The notes under the pieces were generated by a model. It ran no database searches. It saw only the letters and a list, made by a program, of their open reading frames with translations, and was not told where the DNA came from. A program made the position numbers and the translations under genes. From Nonomuraea coxensis DSM 45129 (GTDB lineage Bacteria > Actinomycetota > Actinomycetes > Streptosporangiales > Streptosporangiaceae), in the NCBI RefSeq assembly GCF_019397265.1, contig NZ_CP068985.1:2398501-2462500 (forward strand): a stretch of DNA of 64,000 nt, read 5' to 3'. Of this stretch, positions 7,519 to 16,209 are shown piece after piece (within the stretch, counting starts at the first letter, position 1; each line of letters opens with the position of its first letter).

Positions 7519-8442
7519 ATGAGGCAGCGCGGTACGCGGCACGAGCGTCGATTACGGCTGGTGAAGAGCTGTCGCGTCATGGCGGCCGCCCTTCTCGCGG
7601 TCACGGTCCTGGTCCATCCGTATCCCGCACACGCCGAAGCCGTCTCGTGGGTGGAAGGCGTCGAGGACTGGGACGGAGACGGTCATCAGGATCTGATCGC
7701 GAGCAGGGCCATCGAGCCGGAAGTGCAGGTGTATCCAGGGATCGGCACGCGCGGCTGGAGTTACAAGCTGCCCGCCACCGTAGCGTGGGGGTGGCCCTGG
7801 AACGTGATCGTGAGCGCGGTCGGCGACTGGGACGGAGACGGCCACCAGGATCTGGTCGTCCGGTACGGGGATGAGTTCTACCTGTATCCCGGCGACGGCA
7901 AGACGGCGATGACGCCTCCTGTGAAGATCAACGACGGTGGCGTCGGCTACTCACTCAGAGCTCTTGCCGATTGGGATCGCGACGGCTTTCAGGACCTCAT
8001 CGTCCAGAACGTGAAGTCGTGGGACGTGTACATGATCCCCGGCAACGGGAAGCGCGCTCACAGTGCGCCGGGGTGGGTGCTGATCGGCACCGGTCTCCAG
8101 GACCACAACCTGCAAGATGTCGCGGACTGGGACCACGACGGTCACCAGGATCTGCTGCTCTGGCAGGACGGCACCGAGATCCTGTGGCTCTACCCCGGTG
8201 AGAGCGTGCGCGGGCTCAGCGGGCAGAAACCCGCCAAGCTCAGCGACGGGTGGAACTGGCGGTACGGTCGCTGGCTCTGCGGGGTCGCGGACTGGGACGG
8301 CGACGGCCATCAGGATCTCATCGCCGCCGATGTCCAGACACGGGACGTCGAATACCCGGACGTGTGGCTCTACCCGGGTGAAAGCCGCCGAGGACCCAGT
8401 ACGCAAGAGCCGGTGCGCATCTTCTCCGGCGTGACCTGCTAG
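7519..8442 (+). CDS. Secreted five-repeat VCBS/FG-GAP calcium-binding protein
   Basis: A 307-residue exported protein with a signal peptide (VMAAALLAVTVLV ... AHA). Five copies of DWDGDGHQDL or close variants recur about every 50 residues (near residues 50, 103, 151, 203 and 258). Each DxDxDG loop can bind calcium, as in FG-GAP/VCBS beta-propeller blades. The third copy reads DWDRDGFQDL and the fourth DWDHDGHQDL. Such proteins are often adhesins or enzyme accessory domains; no catalytic domain is present. Its role is unknown. Confidence 0.82.
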   Translation: MRQRGTRHERRLRLVKSCRVMAAALLAVTVLVHPYPAHAEAVSWVEGVEDWDGDGHQDLIASRAIEPEVQVYPGIGTRGWSYKLPATVAWGWPWNVIVSAVGDWDGDGHQDLVVRYGDEFYLYPGDGKTAMTPPVKINDGGVGYSLRALADWDRDGFQDLIVQNVKSWDVYMIPGNGKRAHSAPGWVLIGTGLQDHNLQDVADWDHDGHQDLLLWQDGTEILWLYPGESVRGLSGQKPAKLSDGWNWRYGRWLCGVADWDGDGHQDLIAADVQTRDVEYPDVWLYPGESRRGPSTQEPVRIFSGVTC

Positions 8443-8526
8443 GCGCCTCGTCCTTCCCGTTCGTCATCGGCTGGTGACGCCGTCTGGCGGTGCCGAGTGG
8501 AGGGTGCCCGGATTCGGACGCGCGGA

Positions 8527-8949
8527 TCAGTTCAGATCGGCGACCTCGACCAGTTCGACCCGCCACGGCAGGTGCGCCTTGACGGTGTCCCAGCGGCCCG
8601 CGTCGGCGGTGAGGACGGGCCAGTCCAAGTGCTGGGAGACCGCGATCACGTGGGCGGCTGCCATGTCGGCCGGTGGTTCCATGCGAGCCGTCACCTCGGC
8701 CAGTCGAACGGCCTCCGTGTGCGCCGCGACCGGCTCCAGGGACAGGTGCTCCAGGATGTCGGTCAAGCCGCGGAGGACCAGCCGCTGGTCGGGCGACAGC
8801 GCCGCCTCGGCGGCGGCGAACGCGATGACCGGCACGCTGGTGCGTACGTGGGCGCGGTCGAAGGAGACGACGAGCTGGTGCAGGCCGAGGTCGCGGCGGC
8901 CCAGCTCGATCAGGACGGTGTCGTCCAGCACGTAGCCGAACGGGATCAC
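8527..8949 (-). CDS. PIN-domain toxin, VapC-like
   Basis: A 140-residue PIN-domain protein, the length expected for a VapC ribonuclease. Acidic residues at the expected places include the N-terminal VLDDTVLIEL, the central TARMEPPADMAAAHVIAV and the C-terminal VLTADAGRW. It overlaps the upstream antitoxin gene by 4 nt (ATGA), which fits a toxin-antitoxin operon. VapC toxins cleave tRNA or rRNA; the target here is unknown. Confidence 0.75.
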   Translation of the reverse strand: MIPFGYVLDDTVLIELGRRDLGLHQLVVSFDRAHVRTSVPVIAFAAAEAALSPDQRLVLRGLTDILEHLSLEPVAAHTEAVRLAEVTARMEPPADMAAAHVIAVSQHLDWPVLTADAGRWDTVKAHLPWRVELVEVADLN

Positions 8950-9212
8950 CGGCCGGCCTCGCGAGCGCGCAGGATCTGGATCGCCCGCTCGGTCTGCCGC
9001 TCGGCCCGGGCCATGCCCTCGGTGTCCTCCTCAGCCTGGGCGAGCACCTCCTGGTAGGCCAGCCGGGCGCGGGTCTTCTCGGTCTCGTGCTGGTCGAGCA
9101 GGTCGGTCAGCACGGCGGCCAGCGTGGTGCCCCGGCCCCGTTCGTCGGCGATGGCGTTGAGCCGGTCGCGCACCGCCTTGGGAACTTTGATCGTTGTCAT
9201 ATCGTAAGTCAT
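8946..9212 (-). CDS. Ribbon-helix-helix antitoxin, VapB-like
   Basis: An 88-residue protein with an N-terminal ribbon-helix-helix (MTTIKVPKAVRDRLNAIADE) that would bind its own promoter, and a charged C-terminal helix for wrapping the PIN toxin encoded directly downstream. The start could be the Met at 9200. Translational coupling to the toxin is suggested by the 4-nt overlap. Confidence 0.75.
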   Translation of the reverse strand: MTYDMTTIKVPKAVRDRLNAIADERGRGTTLAAVLTDLLDQHETEKTRARLAYQEVLAQAEEDTEGMARAERQTERAIQILRAREAGR

Positions 9213-9266
9213 ACCGAAAGACTACCTAGTAGACGTCCGGTATGACGAGAAACGTGGAGTCCCAGG

Positions 9267-10238
9267 TCAGCGGGTCTCCACGGAGCGTTCCCTGGACAAA
9301 AGTCTTCTGACCGCCGGTACGAGGCCGTTCGGCAGGAAGAGCACCACGCCGATCAGGACGAGGGCGTAGACCGCGTACGACAGCGCGCCCGGCGCGTACG
9401 ACGGCATGCCCGGCAGGTTGGCGAGCCGGTCCAGCCCCTGGACGAGGAGCGTGACGGCGGCCGCCCCCACGACCGCCCCCCAGATCGTGCCGAGCCCGCC
9501 GACGACCGCCATGACGATGTACTGGATGGAGATCAGCACGGGGAACGACCCCGGCGCCACGTACCCGGTGTAGAAGCAGTAGATGCCGCCGGCGAGCCCG
9601 GCGAAGGCGGCGGACAGGGCGAGGACGGCGAGCTTGTAGCGGCCGACCGGGATGCCGGACGAGGCGGCGGCGGTCTCGCTGGTGGCCAGGGCGCGCAGGG
9701 CGCGGCCGGGGCGGGAGGCGATGACGTTCCGCGTGACCAGCATGACCAGCGCCAGCCCGGCCCACGTCAGGTACGCGTACGCGGTGACCCCGCTCGCCTC
9801 GAACGACCAGGCGGAGAACGGCGGGATGGCCTGCAGGCCGATGTCCCCGCCGGTGAAGTCGAGCTGCCCGGCGAGCGAGAGGAGGATGAGCTGCATGGCG
9901 AGCGTGGCGAAGGCCAGGTGGTGGCCGCGCAGGCGCAGCAGCGGCAGGCCGACGACGAGGGCGAACGCGGCGGCCGCCACGGGCGCGGCGAGCAGGCCGA
10001 GCAGTGGCGGCAGGCCGTTCAGCGCGAGCAGCGCGGCCGTGTACGCGCCCAGCCCGTAGAAGGCGCCCTGCCCGAGCGAGACCTGCCCCGCGTACCCCAT
10101 GAGCAGCGACACCCCGACCGTGACCATGGCGGCGAGGCCGAGCAGGACGTACACGGCGAGGGCGCTGTCGTCGAGCACGGCGGGCAGCGCGAGCGTGACG
10201 GCGGCGGCCAGCGGCCCGAAGGCCCGTCGAAGGCTCAT
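9267..10238 (-). CDS. livM: Branched-chain amino acid-type ABC transporter permease, LivM-like
   Basis: A 323-residue integral membrane permease with about nine to ten hydrophobic segments and the LivM signature region (GYAGQVSLGQGAFYGLGAYT; ALRALATSETAAASSGIPV). It pairs with the LivH-like permease upstream to form the channel of a type I importer. The ATG at 10238 overlaps the LivH stop by 4 nt. It is the last gene of the livKGFHM-type operon. The substrate may be an aromatic acid and not an amino acid, given the divergent paaX and CoA ligase. Confidence 0.88.
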   Translation of the reverse strand: MSLRRAFGPLAAAVTLALPAVLDDSALAVYVLLGLAAMVTVGVSLLMGYAGQVSLGQGAFYGLGAYTAALLALNGLPPLLGLLAAPVAAAAFALVVGLPLLRLRGHHLAFATLAMQLILLSLAGQLDFTGGDIGLQAIPPFSAWSFEASGVTAYAYLTWAGLALVMLVTRNVIASRPGRALRALATSETAAASSGIPVGRYKLAVLALSAAFAGLAGGIYCFYTGYVAPGSFPVLISIQYIVMAVVGGLGTIWGAVVGAAAVTLLVQGLDRLANLPGMPSYAPGALSYAVYALVLIGVVLFLPNGLVPAVRRLLSRERSVETR

Positions 10239-11095
10239 GTCGGCTCCTGGGAGATCGCCGGGCGGCGGCCGGCCTGCACGATCATGACGACGAGCATCAG
10301 CCCGAGGGCGATCTCCAGCTGATGGGAGCCGTAGCCGTAGCCGGCGGCCATGGTCTCGGCCACGCCCAGCAGCAGCGCGCCCACCAGCGTGATCACCGGC
10401 CGGGTCAGCGCGCCGAACACGGCCGCGGCGAAGCCGTTGACGATGAGCGTGACGTCGCTGTCGAACGAGATCGGCCGCATCGGCGTGACCAGCACCCCGG
10501 CGAGGCCGCCGAGCAGCCCGCCCAGCGCGAACGCGAGCAGCCCCATCCGGCGCACGTCGATGCCGACGACGCGGGCGGCGTACGGGTTGGAGGCGCAGGC
10601 GGTGAGCGCCTTGCCGAGGTAGGTCCGGCCGAAGAACAGCGCGAGCGCGGCGAAGGCCAGCGCCGCCACCGCGATCACCAGCAGGTGCTGGGTCTGGATC
10701 CGCGCCCCCGCGACGGTGACGGACCCGGCGAGGCCGGGCGCGGAGCGCGGCTGGTCGCCCCAGAGCACGATCTCCACCGCGTACGCCAGCACGCCCACGC
10801 CGAGCGTGACGATGAGCGACGACAGCGGCGTGGTCCCCGGCCGCCCGATCGCGGCGACGCCGGTCAGCAGCCCGGCGACGGCCGCCGCGAGCACGGCGGC
10901 GAGCTCGCTCGCGCCGTGCGGGAGGCCGAGCCCGAGCAGCGAGGACGCGCACAGCCCCGCCACCACCGCGAACGTCCCCTGCGCGAAGTTCACCACCCCG
11001 GTCACCCGGTGGATGACGACCAGGCCGCTCGCGATGAGCGCGATCGCGCACCCGACCGCGAGCCCGTTCAGCAGGTAGGTGAGGAACGCGCTCAC
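10235..11095 (-). CDS. livH: Branched-chain amino acid-type ABC transporter permease, LivH-like
   Basis: A 286-residue permease with LivH features (YLLNGLAVGCAIALIASGLVVIHRVTGVVNFAQGTF, several helices). The GTG at 11095 overlaps the stop of the ATPase gene upstream (GTGA), and its own stop overlaps LivM. The frame stays open further upstream, but that part is not membrane-like. It forms the heterodimeric channel with LivM. Confidence 0.88.
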   Translation of the reverse strand: MSAFLTYLLNGLAVGCAIALIASGLVVIHRVTGVVNFAQGTFAVVAGLCASSLLGLGLPHGASELAAVLAAAVAGLLTGVAAIGRPGTTPLSSLIVTLGVGVLAYAVEIVLWGDQPRSAPGLAGSVTVAGARIQTQHLLVIAVAALAFAALALFFGRTYLGKALTACASNPYAARVVGIDVRRMGLLAFALGGLLGGLAGVLVTPMRPISFDSDVTLIVNGFAAAVFGALTRPVITLVGALLLGVAETMAAGYGYGSHQLEIALGLMLVVMIVQAGRRPAISQEPT

Positions 11096-11754
11096 GTGAT
11101 CGCCCCGCCCAGGTAGGCGCCCGCCACCCGCGGGTCGCCGGCGAGCGCGGCCGAGTCGCCCTCGGTGACCACCCGGCCGGACTCCAGCACGTACGCCCGC
11201 CGGCACAGCTCGAACGCCAGCCGGGCGTTCTGCTCGATGAGCAGCACCGCGAGGCCGCGCGTGCGGTTGAGCTCGGCCAGGTGCCTGGCGAGGCCGGCGG
11301 TCACGTTCGGGGCCAGGCCGAGCGACAGCTCGTCCACGACGAGCACGTCGGGCCGGGACATGAGCGCCCGCCCGAACGCCACCATCTGCTGCTCGCCGCC
11401 CGACAGCACGCCCGCCCGCCGGTCCGCCAGCTCGGCCAGCCGGGGGAGCACGTCGTAGACGGCGGACGGGTCGCGGTCGCCGGAGCGCCAGCCGCCGAGC
11501 GCCAGGTTGTCGGCGACCGTGAGGTCGGGGAAGAGCTGACGCCCCTCGGGGATCAGCGCGAGCCGGCCGCCGACCGCGACCGTGCCGGAGGCGGGGCGCA
11601 GCAGCCCGGCGAGGGCGTTCGCGAGGGTGGACTTGCCGGCCCCGTTCGGGCCGAGCAGGGCGACCATCTCGCCCTCGGCGACCCTGAGGGTGACGCGGTC
11701 GAGCGCGGTCGCGGTGCCGTACGCGACCACGAGGTCCTTCACCTCGATCATCAT
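11092..11754 (-). CDS. livF: ABC transporter ATPase, LivF-like
   Basis: A 220-residue ATPase with Walker A GPNGAGKST, signature LSGGEQQMVAFGRAL and Walker B DVLVVDELSLGLAP. The long EGRQLFPDLTVADNLALG segment is typical of LivF. The ATG at 11754 overlaps the LivG stop by 4 nt. It works as a heterodimer with LivG to power import. This ATPase is slightly shorter than E. coli LivF but complete. Confidence 0.88.
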   Translation of the reverse strand: MMIEVKDLVVAYGTATALDRVTLRVAEGEMVALLGPNGAGKSTLANALAGLLRPASGTVAVGGRLALIPEGRQLFPDLTVADNLALGGWRSGDRDPSAVYDVLPRLAELADRRAGVLSGGEQQMVAFGRALMSRPDVLVVDELSLGLAPNVTAGLARHLAELNRTRGLAVLLIEQNARLAFELCRRAYVLESGRVVTEGDSAALAGDPRVAGAYLGGAIT

Positions 11755-12506
11755 GCGCTCTGCCCCAGGTAGGCGGCGAGGACGAGCGGGTCGTTCCTGA
11801 CCTCGGCGGGCGGGCCGTCGGCGATGACCCGGCCGAGGTCGAGCACCACGATCCGGTCGGCGAGCCGGGTCACGAACGCCACGTCGTGCTCGACGAGGAG
11901 GATCGTCAGGCCGTCCGCGCGCAGCTCCTCCACCAGCTCCGCCAGGTGCTCGCGCTCCCGGCCGCGCAGCCCGGAGGCGGGCTCGTCGAGCAGCAGCAGC
12001 CGGGGCCGGGCGCACAGCGCGCGGGCGAGCTGCAGCGCCCGCTGCTGCCCGATCGGCAGCCGGTCGGCGGGCCGGTCCGCCCAGTCGGCCAGGCCGACCC
12101 GGTCCAGCGCGGCGTCGGCCCGCGCGGCGATCTCGCGTTCGTCGCGCCGGTGGCGGGGCAGCCGGAGCGCCGCCGCGACGAACCCGGCCGAGGTGCGGCC
12201 GTGCAGGCCGACCATGACGTTCTCGCGTACGGTCATGCCGCGGAAGACGCGGGCCGCCTGGAAGACGATCGACATGCCGAGCCGTGCCCGCCGGTGCGGG
12301 GCGAGCCGGTCCACCCGGCGGCCGAGGAACGAGATCTCGCCCCGTTCGGCGGCCAGGTGGCCGGTGATGAGGTTGAACAGCGTGGACTTGCCGGCGCCGT
12401 TCGGGCCGATGACGCCGCAGACCTCGCCGTCCGCGACGCCGAGGGTGACGTCGCGGACGGCGTAGACGCCCCCGAAGGAACGGGAGATTCCCTGGACGGC
12501 CAGCAC
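11751..12506 (-). CDS. livG: ABC transporter ATPase, LivG-like
   Basis: A 251-residue ATPase with Walker A GPNGAGKST, a degenerate signature LPIGQQRALQLARAL in place of LSxGxQ, and Walker B RLLLLDEPASGL. The extended segment between Walker A and signature (FQAARVFRGMTVRENVMVGLH) is characteristic of LivG. It follows the binding-protein gene by 3 nt and is coupled to livF. Confidence 0.88.
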   Translation of the reverse strand: MLAVQGISRSFGGVYAVRDVTLGVADGEVCGVIGPNGAGKSTLFNLITGHLAAERGEISFLGRRVDRLAPHRRARLGMSIVFQAARVFRGMTVRENVMVGLHGRTSAGFVAAALRLPRHRRDEREIAARADAALDRVGLADWADRPADRLPIGQQRALQLARALCARPRLLLLDEPASGLRGREREHLAELVEELRADGLTILLVEHDVAFVTRLADRIVVLDLGRVIADGPPAEVRNDPLVLAAYLGQSA

Positions 12507-12509
12507 CCG

Positions 12510-13703
12510 CTACCCCAGCGCGCTGACGGTCTTGGCCAGTTGCTCCGCCGCCCACGGGGTCGGGACGAAGGCGCCGTTCTTGACCGTGTTGACGGAGATG
12601 TACTCGGGGGAGAGCCCGGAGTGGTCGGTGGCGGAGTAGCGGAAGCGGCCGTTCGGCGTGACCAGGTCCATCGACTCCAGCGCCTGGCGCACCTTCTCCT
12701 TGTCGGTGGTGTTCGCCTTCCTGATCGCCTCGAACAGCAGCAGGCTCGCGCTGTAGCCGTCCTGGGCGAACTGCGGCGGCGGATAGCCGTGCTTCTGCCG
12801 GTACGGCTCCGCCATCTGCTCGATGACCTGCTTCTGCCGCCCGGCCGGAAGGTGCTCGCCGACGACGCCGATCGCGCTCTGCACGGTCATGCCCTCGGCC
12901 GCGGCGCCCATCGGCTCCAGCCACAGCTTGCTGGCCTGGGACGCGGTCAGGAACAGCGGCGTCTTGAGCCCGGAGGCGACGTACTGCTTGGCCGCGGTCA
13001 CGCCGGGCGCGCCGGAGCCCCAGAACACCAGCGCCTCCGCCGGGGAGTCGCGCACGTGCTGGAACAGGGCGCTGAAGTCGGAGTTCGTGGTCTCGTACGG
13101 CTCGTCCACGGCGATCGTGACGCCGTACTTCCCGGCGAGGGCGGTCATCGCCTCGTGCCCGGAGACCGAGTACGCGCTCTTGGAGTCCCAGGCGACGGCG
13201 ATCGTCTTGATGCCCTCGGCCTGGATGTACTGCAGGTAGCGCTCGGCGTACATGCTGGACAGCGCGGGGGTGACGAAGATGTACGACTTGATCGGCTCGA
13301 CCTGCTCCTGCGCGGGCGCGAGCGACAGGTACGGCATCCTGTCGCGCTGCGCGAGCGGCTCGACCGCGAGCGCCGCGTTGGAGAAGACCGGCCCGATCAG
13401 CGCGTCGATGTCGCCCTTGATCTGGTTGTAGGCGACGATGCCCTGGTCGGGGGCGGTCTTGTCGTCGCGGGTGACCAGCTCGACCTTGCGCCCGAGCAGC
13501 CCGCCCCGCGCGTTGACCTGCTCGACCGCGAGCTCGACGGCCTTCTTGTCCTCGCTGCCGAGCGGCGTGTAGTTGCCGGTGAGCGAGACGATGAGCCCGA
13601 CCTTGATCGGATCCCCGCCGCCACCGGAGCCTTCTGAGCCGCCGGAGCCGCAGGCGGCCACGGCCAGGACCACGCCCACCAGGGCGGGCAGCAACTTGCG
13701 CAT
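12510..13703 (-). CDS. livK: ABC transporter substrate-binding lipoprotein, LivK/aromatic-acid type
   Basis: A 397-residue lipoprotein with lipobox VAAC (Cys18) and a Gly/Ser-rich tether. The body is a type I periplasmic-binding fold (IKVGLIVSLTGNYTPLGSEDKKAVELAVEQVN, LIGPVFSNAALAVEPLAQ). Related proteins bind branched-chain amino acids, amides or aromatic acids. It is first in the operon and divergent from paaX across 88 nt that carry a candidate PaaX operator. That arrangement favours an aromatic or acyl substrate; this is inference. Confidence 0.87.
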   Translation of the reverse strand: MRKLLPALVGVVLAVAACGSGGSEGSGGGGDPIKVGLIVSLTGNYTPLGSEDKKAVELAVEQVNARGGLLGRKVELVTRDDKTAPDQGIVAYNQIKGDIDALIGPVFSNAALAVEPLAQRDRMPYLSLAPAQEQVEPIKSYIFVTPALSSMYAERYLQYIQAEGIKTIAVAWDSKSAYSVSGHEAMTALAGKYGVTIAVDEPYETTNSDFSALFQHVRDSPAEALVFWGSGAPGVTAAKQYVASGLKTPLFLTASQASKLWLEPMGAAAEGMTVQSAIGVVGEHLPAGRQKQVIEQMAEPYRQKHGYPPPQFAQDGYSASLLLFEAIRKANTTDKEKVRQALESMDLVTPNGRFRYSATDHSGLSPEYISVNTVKNGAFVPTPWAAEQLAKTVSALG

Positions 13704-13733
13704 TCAGGACCTCCTGACTGCGATGTGGCCCTG

Positions 13734-13751
13734 AATGTAGGCAGGTACATT
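13734..13751. promoter_or_regulatory. Candidate PaaX operator between livK and paaX
   Basis: A perfect 6-bp inverted repeat with 6-nt spacer, AATGTA-N6-TACATT, lies midway between the two divergent starts and could control both directions. It is the only clear dyad in the 88-nt gap. Confidence 0.5.
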
Positions 13752-13791
13752 ACGGCTGTCAAGAGAGTGCCCAAGATGTGGGGAGGGGTCC

Positions 13792-14649
13792 ATGCGGCCT
13801 CAGTCGGTGATGCTCACCTTCCTGGGGGATCACGTGCACGGGCGCGGGATCTGCGTCTCCTCCCGCAGCTTCATCGAGGCGTTCGCCAAGGTCGGCATCT
13901 CGGAGGAGGCGACCCGCTCGACCCTGACCCGCATGGTCCGGCGCGGCCTGCTGCGCCGCCACCGCTCCGGCCGGCGCATGTACTTCGGGCTCACGCCCAC
14001 CAGCGCCGAGGTGCTCAGGGACGGCGAACGGCGCATCTGGCACAGCGGGGTCGTCAACGACGCCGCCGAGGACCGCTGGACGCTGATCGGCTTCTCCCTG
14101 CCCGAGTCGTGGCAGCGGCAGCGGCACGAGCTGCGTTCCCGGCTCGTCTGGTCCGGCTTCGGGCCGCTGCAGAACGGCCTCTGGATCGCCCCCGGCGAGG
14201 TGGACGCGACGGAGGTGATCGACGACCTGCGCGCCGACCTGGGCGCGAACGTCAAGGTGTTCGCCGCCGAGCCGCGCCGCCCCACGGACATGCAGGCGCT
14301 GGTGCGGGAGGCGTACGACCTGGAAGGGCTGGGCCGCCGCTACCGGGAGTTCCTGCGCCTCTGGGACCGGGCCGACCCCGCGCCCGAGGCCCCCGACGAC
14401 CTCGCCCGCTCGCTGACGCTGCTGACCGGCTGGCTGCAGATCATCAGGGCCGACCCCCGGCTGCCGCTGCGCCACCTGCCCGGCGACTGGCCGGCGGAGC
14501 ACGCCCAGCGGGTCTGCCACGCGCTGCACGAGCGGTTCAGGCCGGAGGCGGCGGCCGTCGCGGGTAGGCTGCTCGACACCGTGCCCGACGACTGCTGGGC
14601 GGACCTCGATTCTGGGCACAATGGTGACAGCGATCACATTATGGCCTAA
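13792..14649 (+). CDS. PaaX-family transcriptional regulator
   Basis: A 285-residue PaaX-like repressor. The N-terminal winged helix (GRGICVSSRSFIEAFAKVGISEEATRSTLTRMVRRGLL) is followed by the PaaX effector region (WTLIGFSLPESWQRQRHELRSRLVWSGFGPLQNGLWIAP) and the C-terminal domain. PaaX sensors respond to phenylacetyl-CoA or related acyl-CoAs. It sits 21 nt before an acyl-CoA ligase, divergent from the Liv-type importer, so it likely senses the CoA thioester that the ligase makes and represses uptake and activation. Confidence 0.88.
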   Translation: MRPQSVMLTFLGDHVHGRGICVSSRSFIEAFAKVGISEEATRSTLTRMVRRGLLRRHRSGRRMYFGLTPTSAEVLRDGERRIWHSGVVNDAAEDRWTLIGFSLPESWQRQRHELRSRLVWSGFGPLQNGLWIAPGEVDATEVIDDLRADLGANVKVFAAEPRRPTDMQALVREAYDLEGLGRRYREFLRLWDRADPAPEAPDDLARSLTLLTGWLQIIRADPRLPLRHLPGDWPAEHAQRVCHALHERFRPEAAAVAGRLLDTVPDDCWADLDSGHNGDSDHIMA

Positions 14650-14669
14650 CTTGGGGCTGAGGAGGCCCG

Positions 14670-16163
14670 ATGCGGAATCAGGGGATCGGCTCGTGGCCGG
14701 CCCGCAGGGCCCGCATGACGCCCGGCAGGGTCGCGCTGTCGTACCAGGGACACGACCGCACCTACGGTGAGCTGCGGGACCGCGCCTACCGGCTGGCCTC
14801 CGCGCTGGCGGCCGAGCTCGGCGTGCGGCGCGGCGACCGGGTCGCCTACCTGGGGCCGAACGAGCCCGCGCTGGTCGAGACGTTCTTCGCGGCGGGGCTG
14901 CTCGGAGCGGTGTTCGTGCCGCTCAACACCCGCCTGGCCGCCCCCGAGCTGCGCTTCGTCCTGGAGGACGCGGCACCGGCCGCGCTGCTGCTCGGCACCG
15001 GTCGTGAAGGGGCGGGCCGCGACGGCGACGGGCTGCCCGGCCGGCACGTGCCGGCGGAGGCGTACGAGGACCTGGTCGCCGCCGGCTCGGCCGCCCCGAT
15101 CGACGAGCCGGTGAGCCGCGACGACGTCTGCCTGATCATGTACACCTCGGGCACCACCGGCCGCCCCAAGGGCGCCATGCTCACCCACGGCAACCTCACC
15201 TGGAACGCGGTCAACCTGCTGGTCGACGTGCCGCTCCGGCACGACGAGGTGACGCTGGTCAGCGCGCCGCTGTTCCACATCGCGGCGCTGGCGCAGACGC
15301 TGGTCCCGACCGTGCTCAAGGGTGGCCGGTGCGTCCTGGAGCCGTCGTTCGACGTGGAGCGCACGTTCGAGCTGATCGAGCGCGAGCGGGTGACGGTGAT
15401 GTTCGGGGTGCCGTCGATGTTCGGCTTCCTCACGCGCTCGCCGCGCTGGGCCGGGGCCGACCTGTCGAGCCTGCGCCACCTGCTGTGCGGCGGCGCGCCG
15501 GTGCCGCTGCCGCTGATCCGGGCCTACCAGGAGCGCGGGCTGACGTTCCTCCAGGGGTACGGCATGACCGAGACCGCGCCCGGCGCGCTGTTCCTCGGGG
15601 CCGAGCACTCGGTCGACAAGGCGGGTACCGCCGGGGTGCCGTGCTTCTTCTCCGACGTCCGCCTCGTCGCCCCCGACGGCACGCCCGCCGCCCCCGGCGA
15701 GCCCGGTGAGGTGTACGTCCAGGGCCCCAACGTCATGCCGGGCTACTGGCGCCGCCCCGAGGAGAGCGCGGAGGTCCTCGACGCGGACGGCTGGTTCCGC
15801 TCGGGCGACGTCGGGATCGCCGACGAGGACGGCTACGTGCGCATCTCCGACCGCATCAAGGACGTGATCATCTCCGGCGGCGAGAACATCTACCCCGCCG
15901 AGGTCGAGAGCGTGCTCTACGGGCATCCCGCGGTCGCCGAGTGCGCGGTGATCGGCGTGCCCGACGAGCGCTGGGGCGAGGTCGGCAAGGCGCTCGTGGT
16001 GCCGCGGCCGGGCGCGGCGGCCGAGCCCGGCGACCTGCTCCGGCACCTGGACGGCCGGCTCGCCCGCTACAAGATCCCGAAATATCTGCAGTTCGTCCCC
16101 GAGCTGCCCAAGAACGCGGCGGGCAAGCTGCTCAAGGCCCCGCTCAGGAAGAGGTACGGCTAG
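14670..16163 (+). CDS. Acyl-CoA ligase (AMP-forming), fatty or aromatic acid type
   Basis: A 497-residue class I adenylate-forming enzyme. It has the P-loop MYTSGTTGRPKG (near residue 155), motif GYGMTE, the hinge region RISDRIKDVIISGGENIYP and the late catalytic lysine in NAAGKLLK. It converts a carboxylic acid to its CoA thioester via the acyl-AMP. The sequence does not identify the substrate; it is not PaaK-like and looks closer to fatty-acyl or hydroxycinnamoyl ligases. Placement with paaX and the Liv importer suggests that an imported acid is activated here. GGAGG lies upstream of the ATG. Confidence 0.87.
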   Translation: MRNQGIGSWPARRARMTPGRVALSYQGHDRTYGELRDRAYRLASALAAELGVRRGDRVAYLGPNEPALVETFFAAGLLGAVFVPLNTRLAAPELRFVLEDAAPAALLLGTGREGAGRDGDGLPGRHVPAEAYEDLVAAGSAAPIDEPVSRDDVCLIMYTSGTTGRPKGAMLTHGNLTWNAVNLLVDVPLRHDEVTLVSAPLFHIAALAQTLVPTVLKGGRCVLEPSFDVERTFELIERERVTVMFGVPSMFGFLTRSPRWAGADLSSLRHLLCGGAPVPLPLIRAYQERGLTFLQGYGMTETAPGALFLGAEHSVDKAGTAGVPCFFSDVRLVAPDGTPAAPGEPGEVYVQGPNVMPGYWRRPEESAEVLDADGWFRSGDVGIADEDGYVRISDRIKDVIISGGENIYPAEVESVLYGHPAVAECAVIGVPDERWGEVGKALVVPRPGAAAEPGDLLRHLDGRLARYKIPKYLQFVPELPKNAAGKLLKAPLRKRYG

Positions 16164-16167
16164 GAGC

Positions 16168-16203
16168 GGCGAGAGCCCGGGGGACCCGGTCCGGGCTCTC
16201 GCC
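16168..16203. terminator. Bidirectional hairpin terminator
   Basis: A perfect 13-bp stem (16168-16180 with 16191-16203) around a 10-nt loop lies between the convergent stops of the CoA ligase and the GH30 gene. Confidence 0.85.
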
Positions 16204-16209
16204 AGCCGA

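Noticed and set aside
11886..13637. Long plus-strand frame across livG and livK
   Set aside because: Antisense shadow; the minus strand carries Walker motifs and a lipoprotein binding protein with correct coupling overlaps.
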